64,000 nucleotides of DNA from Spirosoma arboris. GTDB lineage: Bacteria; Bacteroidota; Bacteroidia; Cytophagales; Spirosomataceae. Below, piece by piece: positions 60,083 to 64,000 of this stretch. The stretch covers positions 434,001-498,000 of the forward strand of contig NZ_WPIN01000005.1 in the NCBI RefSeq assembly GCF_009754945.1, written 5' to 3'. The notes below the pieces were generated by a model that worked only from the letters and a program-made list of their open reading frames with translations, ran no database searches and was not told where the DNA came from. The stretch's first letter is position 1, and every line of letters begins with the position of its first letter. A program made the position numbers and the translations under genes.

Positions 60083-61378
60083 TTTATTACCTTTCAATAG
60101 TGCTGCTCCTATCTGGCAGCTTAAGCATTTCTTTACGGAACAAAACTCATTATAGAGTTCAATAGCCGCCTGCGAATCGAAGGCTGTGTGGATACCCAGT
60201 CCAAGAGTGTCCCAGCCTTCGGTCAGTCGGTTTTTTTCAGCAGGTAGCTGCTCTAGCAAATCAATGGCTCTGTCAATATAAGCTGGTTCACCCCGATGAT
60301 GGGCATAGGCTGCCAGCAATGGTACAACTGTATTAATCACAATGTTCTCGGCAGAGTTTAGTCCCAAAGCCGAAACACCTTTTTCAGTTTGTTTACCAAA
60401 GCGGTAATGCGATTGCCAGTAGTTGGTTGGCGATACTTGTAAGGCTTTAAGTAAGGTTCCAATATCTCTCGTACCTACAAAGAGTGAAAATAAACTGGCA
60501 TGATGCGTTATCAGGCGAGTTAACTGTGCCAATCGTAATGTAGGAAAATTAGCGGGCCGCAGCCTCCCCCACTTCCAGATGTGCGTAGCCATCTGTTTAT
60601 CAGCAAGTGCATATTTAGAGGCCATAAACCGGTATTCGCGCTGAAGCGTCTTCATATAATCGTCCGCTTCATCTGTTTCCAATAACCCAGCTGTACCAAA
60701 CAGCATCGCTTCTACTTGTACTAATACATCACGATGTTTCAGAATCGCTTTTAAGGGCACAGCGCGGCTAAGTTGCGCCATGGGATCAGCATTGATTTTA
60801 AACCCCATATTTATCGCTAACAATCGGTAGGCGGTTTCCTCCCAATCACCACCTGTTTGTTCAGCTAGTTGCTGAACCCCTCCCGCCTTCCTCTCCAATC
60901 GTTGCAGCATGGCTTTGTCCAGCATTGATGTAATGCGTAAGGGAGCAACGTTCCGAAATTGTCCGGCACAAGGTATAGGCTCCTGCGAGTCGCCTAATAC
61001 TTGATAGCGATCCAGAAAGCTTGAATCAGTAAGAGGTTGTAGTTCGAGAGTAGGTAATGGTGTCCCGTTAGCCCGGTCGACCCGACGACCATTGGTAGAT
61101 CGATCATCTTGCCAGACAACATGCAGAATGACATTGTCGTAAGCCCGGTCGTGCTGATGACCATGCACGAGCCAATCCGATGTTCGGGTATGCATCTCAA
61201 CTGTACCAACCCACTCTACTTCATTGATCAATAACCGGGCGTTAATGAAATCAGGTCCAGCATTGTAGTTACGAAAACCCGGATGTAACACCTGCACAGG
61301 CTCACCGTCGGTAGTCAGGAGGTTGTTTCTAGTGAAATACTGGTGTTGCCAAATAAAATATAGAAAAATTTCAGGCAC
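60080..61378 (-). CDS. DUF2851 family protein
   Basis: 432 aa, cytoplasmic in appearance. Begins PEIFLYFIWQHQYFTRNNLLTTDGEPVQVLHPG; GPDFINARLLINEVEWVGTVEMH and DRAYDNVILHVVWQDD are typical of DUF2851, found across Bacteroidota and with no settled function. A Cys-rich tail (EFCSVKKCLSCQIG) could bind metal. The gap to pyrF contains a short TAGTAAGT/ACTTACTA repeat (61397 / 61445). Confidence 0.88.
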   Translation of the reverse strand: MPEIFLYFIWQHQYFTRNNLLTTDGEPVQVLHPGFRNYNAGPDFINARLLINEVEWVGTVEMHTRTSDWLVHGHQHDRAYDNVILHVVWQDDRSTNGRRVDRANGTPLPTLELQPLTDSSFLDRYQVLGDSQEPIPCAGQFRNVAPLRITSMLDKAMLQRLERKAGGVQQLAEQTGGDWEETAYRLLAINMGFKINADPMAQLSRAVPLKAILKHRDVLVQVEAMLFGTAGLLETDEADDYMKTLQREYRFMASKYALADKQMATHIWKWGRLRPANFPTLRLAQLTRLITHHASLFSLFVGTRDIGTLLKALQVSPTNYWQSHYRFGKQTEKGVSALGLNSAENIVINTVVPLLAAYAHHRGEPAYIDRAIDLLEQLPAEKNRLTEGWDTLGLGIHTAFDSQAAIELYNEFCSVKKCLSCQIGAALLKGNK

Positions 61379-61481
61379 GAGTCAGTAGATAATTAATAGT
61401 AAGTATCATTTATATCAACTCAATTGAATGCTGAATATAAACACACTTACTAAAATAATATATCTACAACTATTCCTTATT

Positions 61482-62312
61482 CTAAAATTTAGTGATATTA
61501 GCCAAGTGCTTCGCCATCTCCTCTTGTAAAGCTTTGGCTTCTATTCGTGCCCGATCGGCAAAATCTATCCCATCTGATGCATATAGAATACTTCTGGATG
61601 CATTCACCAAAAGGCCTCCAGAAGCAGTCAAACCTCGCCGGGATACTTCCTCAAGGCTACCACCCTGTGCGCCTACACCGGGCACAAGCAGAAAGTTATC
61701 AGGAGCGATTTCTCTAATACGACTCAACTCATCAGCTTGTGTAGCTCCTACAACAAACATCAGCTTATCTGGTCCGGCCCAAGTGTGTGCCGTGTCAATT
61801 ACCATTTCAAATAACTCCTGATCACCTACTTGCTGGCGCTGAAAATCGGCACTACCGGAATTGGATGTCAGTGCTAAAAGAATAATCCATTTGCCTTCAT
61901 AAGCTAGAAAAGGCAGGACAGAATCCCGGCCCATGTAGGGAGCTACAGTCACCGAGTCAAACGATAGTCCAGCAGCTGTGGGATCGAAAAAAGTGCGTGC
62001 ATACAGATCTGACGTATTGCCAATATCGCCCCGTTTAGCGTCGGCAATGGTGAAGCAATTAGCTGGAATATAGTCCAGTGTTTTCTGTAGGCTCTCCCAA
62101 CCCCGAGGGCCCTGCGCTTCGTAAAAAGCAATATTGGGTTTATAAGCTACGGCTAAATCGGCGGTAGCGTCAATAATTGCTTTATTAAATGCAAAAACCG
62201 GATCGGGTTCTGTTAGTAGGTGGCGAGGAAGTTTGCGAGGGTCAGTGTCTAAACCAACACACAAGTAGGACTTTTTTTCAAAAATCAGATTACTTAGCTC
62301 CGAATAGGTCAT
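61482..62312 (-). CDS. pyrF: Orotidine 5'-phosphate decarboxylase (type 2)
   Basis: 276 aa. LCVGLDTDPRKLP near the N-terminus, then KPNIAFYEAQG, and the catalytic DAKRGDIGNTS (Lys-Asp tetrad). It makes UMP in pyrimidine synthesis. This is the longer type found in Bacteroidota and mycobacteria. The ATG at 62312 was chosen over one eight codons upstream. TAATTTTG (62348-62355, minus strand) is a -7 candidate. Confidence 0.96.
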   Translation of the reverse strand: MTYSELSNLIFEKKSYLCVGLDTDPRKLPRHLLTEPDPVFAFNKAIIDATADLAVAYKPNIAFYEAQGPRGWESLQKTLDYIPANCFTIADAKRGDIGNTSDLYARTFFDPTAAGLSFDSVTVAPYMGRDSVLPFLAYEGKWIILLALTSNSGSADFQRQQVGDQELFEMVIDTAHTWAGPDKLMFVVGATQADELSRIREIAPDNFLLVPGVGAQGGSLEEVSRRGLTASGGLLVNASRSILYASDGIDFADRARIEAKALQEEMAKHLANITKF

Positions 62313-62347
62313 GTTGAAATAAGGAATCACAGACAAAAGATTCTGCC

Positions 62348-62384
62348 CAAAATTACAACTTACAGTCTCGGTTTCATAAATTTG
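62348..62384. promoter_or_regulatory. Divergent -7 boxes for pyrF and rfbC
   Basis: TAATTTTG on the minus strand (62348-62355) faces pyrF; TAAATTTG on the plus strand (62377-62384) faces rfbC. Both match TAnnTTTG; -33 elements are weak. The two promoters are back to back in a 110-base gap. Confidence 0.45.
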
Positions 62385-62422
62385 CCCATAAGAGACCTTC
62401 GTTTACGAAACATCACTTTATT

Positions 62423-62968
62423 ATGCAAGTCCGTCAAACGGCCATTGAGGGCCTGATCGAATTAATTCCACGCGTATTTGAAGACGAGCGCGGCCATTTC
62501 TTCGAGTCCTATAATAAACCTCTTTTCGTATCGCTGGGGCTACCCATGGAATTTGTGCAGGATAATCAATCCTTCTCTGTAAAGGGTGTTTTGCGAGGAT
62601 TACATATGCAACATTCCCCTTTTGCACAGGGGAAATTAGTGCGGGTTATTACTGGACAAGTGTTGGATGTTGCTGTTGATTTACGACCAGATTCGCCAAC
62701 GTTTGGCCAATACGAAACTTTTTTGCTGGATGCAAAACTGGCTAATATGGCCTATATTCCAGAAGGCTTCGCACATGGTTTTGTTGCTTTGGAAGACAGT
62801 ATTTTCAGCTATAAATGCACAAACGTTTATAACAAATCGTCTGAATCCGGCATTATCTGGAACGATCCAGAGCTAAATATTAACTGGGGAGTCAGTGATC
62901 CTATTGTTTCGGAGAAAGATCAGGAGTTAAAGACGCTACGAGAAGTTTTATCTCAGGCAGTAGTGTGA
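62423..62968 (+). CDS. rfbC: dTDP-4-dehydrorhamnose 3,5-epimerase
   Basis: 181 aa cupin-fold epimerase of dTDP-rhamnose synthesis. DERGHFFESYNK, the catalytic His in VLRGLHMQ, and YIPEGFAHGFVAL and FSYKCTNVYN (Tyr) match RmlC/RfbC. rfbA, rfbB and rfbD are not adjacent, so it is separated from its pathway partners here. Confidence 0.96.
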   Translation: MQVRQTAIEGLIELIPRVFEDERGHFFESYNKPLFVSLGLPMEFVQDNQSFSVKGVLRGLHMQHSPFAQGKLVRVITGQVLDVAVDLRPDSPTFGQYETFLLDAKLANMAYIPEGFAHGFVALEDSIFSYKCTNVYNKSSESGIIWNDPELNINWGVSDPIVSEKDQELKTLREVLSQAVV

Positions 62969-62971
62969 TTA

Positions 62972-63033
62972 TATGTAAGATATAGGATGTATGATATAGG
63001 TGGGACGAAAACACTATATCATACATCCTATAT
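62972..63033. repeat. Heptad-periodic inverted repeat, ATRTARG type
   Basis: A perfect 20-bp stem 62980-62999 / 63014-63033, loop 14 bases. The left side reads in 7-base units (ATGTAAG, ATATAGG, ATGTATG, ATATAGG). It lies between the convergent rfbC and DJ-1 genes and is the sister of the element at 4888. Confidence 0.93.
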
Positions 63034-63039
63034 TATTAT

Positions 63040-63732
63040 TCACTTCTCATACATTTCCTCCAATACTTTCCGACCCACTTTTCGCGCTGATAGTGGGTTC
63101 TGCCCGGTTACTAATCGCTCGTCGACTTCAATATAAGGCAAAAAGGGTATTAAGCCCTTACTATAAAGTGCTTTTTTCTGGCGTAGGGCGTCTTCGAGAG
63201 AAAACGGCACTTCCTCATCGAGCCGAACAAGCTTTTCTTCCATATTTGAGAAACCTGTTACCTGGCGATTATCAATCAACAGAGAGCCGTCAGATAGCAT
63301 AACATTAAGCAGCGCACTCACTCCATGACAGACAGCGGCCACCATACCGCCACTTTCATAAACCTGCTGGGTAAGCCGTTGCAAAGCCAGATTATCCGGA
63401 AAATCCCACATAGTCCCATGTCCACCAGTAAAGTAGAGAATCTGGTAGTTCGAAGGGTTAATATCATCTAGCTTCAGAGAATTATCTAACTTCGAGCGAA
63501 ATGTCGGATCATGATACCATTTTTCATTAATCGTATCACGTCGCTCAATACTCCTCTCGTCAATAGGTATAGTTCCTCCTAAAGGACTGGCTATATCGTA
63601 AGGCAGGTTTCGCCCAGCCAACTCATCATAGAAATGCGTGGCCTCGCTCAGCCACAAGCCCGTTTTTTGGAGCTTTGTTGGATAGTCTGCATGGTTTGTA
63701 CAGACAATTAACGCACGATAAATAGGGTCCAT
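63040..63732 (-). CDS. DJ-1/PfpI-family protein (Hsp31-like)
   Basis: 230 aa class I glutamine-amidotransferase-like fold. The nucleophilic elbow AVCHG (Cys about residue 135) and the glycine-rich ILYFTGGHGTMWDFP match Hsp31/glyoxalase III-like members; TKTGLWL-like LQKTGLWLSEATHF is also typical. It could detoxify glyoxal or act as a protease-like chaperone. Substrate not shown by sequence. Ends against a hairpin element. Confidence 0.87.
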   Translation of the reverse strand: MDPIYRALIVCTNHADYPTKLQKTGLWLSEATHFYDELAGRNLPYDIASPLGGTIPIDERSIERRDTINEKWYHDPTFRSKLDNSLKLDDINPSNYQILYFTGGHGTMWDFPDNLALQRLTQQVYESGGMVAAVCHGVSALLNVMLSDGSLLIDNRQVTGFSNMEEKLVRLDEEVPFSLEDALRQKKALYSKGLIPFLPYIEVDERLVTGQNPLSARKVGRKVLEEMYEK

Positions 63733-64000
63733 GAGTAAGTTGACAGCGGCAGTTTACGGTAAATAATCCGCACTTCGGGACGAAGATAAAGGGTTTATAG
63801 TAAAACCGTCTATTGGCAGATACTTAAACTCTCTTTCAAATCGTCAGGCTTTTTATTGGCCCAATTTCCAGATTCAGCGCCCCGCATGGACGAACAACTG
63901 AGCATATATTATAAGCTGGCTTTATAATATATGCTCAAAGTCAGTAGTTTATTATAACCGATAGTAAACTACTGATAATAAATATTTTGTGTAATGTCAG
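63733..64000. other. Right-edge gap with two tandem hairpins
   Basis: No gene seen. Two inverted repeats: 63900-63914 / 63922-63936 (15 bp, perfect) and 63941-63951 / 63965-63975 (11 bp, perfect). They may mark the 3' ends of convergent units or the leader of a gene beyond the window. Confidence 0.6.

Overview
The window looks like a chromosomal segment of a Spirosoma-like member of the Cytophagales (Bacteroidota). The evidence is a complete gldK-gldL-gldM-gldN set with PorP/SprF and SprE/PorW (type IX secretion and gliding), a CHU_C-type C-terminal sorting domain, a SusC/SusD pair, a CrtY lycopene cyclase, DUF4271 and DUF2851 proteins, and promoters of the Bacteroidota form (TTTG, about 19-20 bases, TAnnTTTG; clearest before metK). 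No tRNA, rRNA, CRISPR array, insertion sequence or prophage was seen. This is mostly ordinary core chromosome plus one sugar-utilisation locus.

Layout. 1-12.8 kb: two sugar oxidoreductases, lysS, a cold-shock protein, a PspC protein, a glycosyltransferase, YbaB, a T9SS-sorted surface protein, ribBA, thioredoxin, and an overlapping PfkB kinase/AGE epimerase pair. 12.8-16.8 kb: a methyltransferase, a lipoprotein, and a translationally coupled GNAT/serine hydrolase pair. 16.8-20.2 kb: a truncated ATP synthase operon (atpZ, an AtpI-like gene, atpB, atpE, atpF, atpH) without the F1 alpha, gamma, beta and epsilon genes. 20.3-27 kb: sprE, a class A PBP and uvrC. 27-36.3 kb: a minus-strand series sucD, DUF4271, hemD, porP, gldK, gldL, gldM, gldN. 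36.4-50.4 kb: housekeeping and envelope genes (topoisomerase IB, TolC-like protein, amidohydrolase, GreA-like, P450, HPF, metK, crtY, lipA, OsmC, two beta-barrel-like proteins). 50.4-60 kb: a polysaccharide-utilisation-like locus: fecR, susC, susD, a TIM-barrel isomerase, a DUF1080 hydrolase and a Gfo/Idh oxidoreductase. It has no classical glycoside hydrolase, which suggests 3-keto-glycoside chemistry. 60-64 kb: DUF2851, pyrF, rfbC and a DJ-1/PfpI protein.

The most unusual feature is in the gaps between genes. Many carry long, often perfect inverted repeats (14-35 bp arms), found at the 3' ends of convergent genes and also between co-directional genes. Several have arms built from roughly 7-base words, and the same words recur at distant loci: ATRTARG-type at 4.9 and 63.0 kb, GRRGCAK-type at 19.9 and 48.0 kb, GTGGAGTAAGTG at 38.35 and 60.03 kb. 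One such element appears to be translated as the N-terminus of the DUF4271 protein. Others lie just upstream of likely true starts and inflate the longest open frames. All gene starts were re-chosen by eye, and many differ from the longest open frame.
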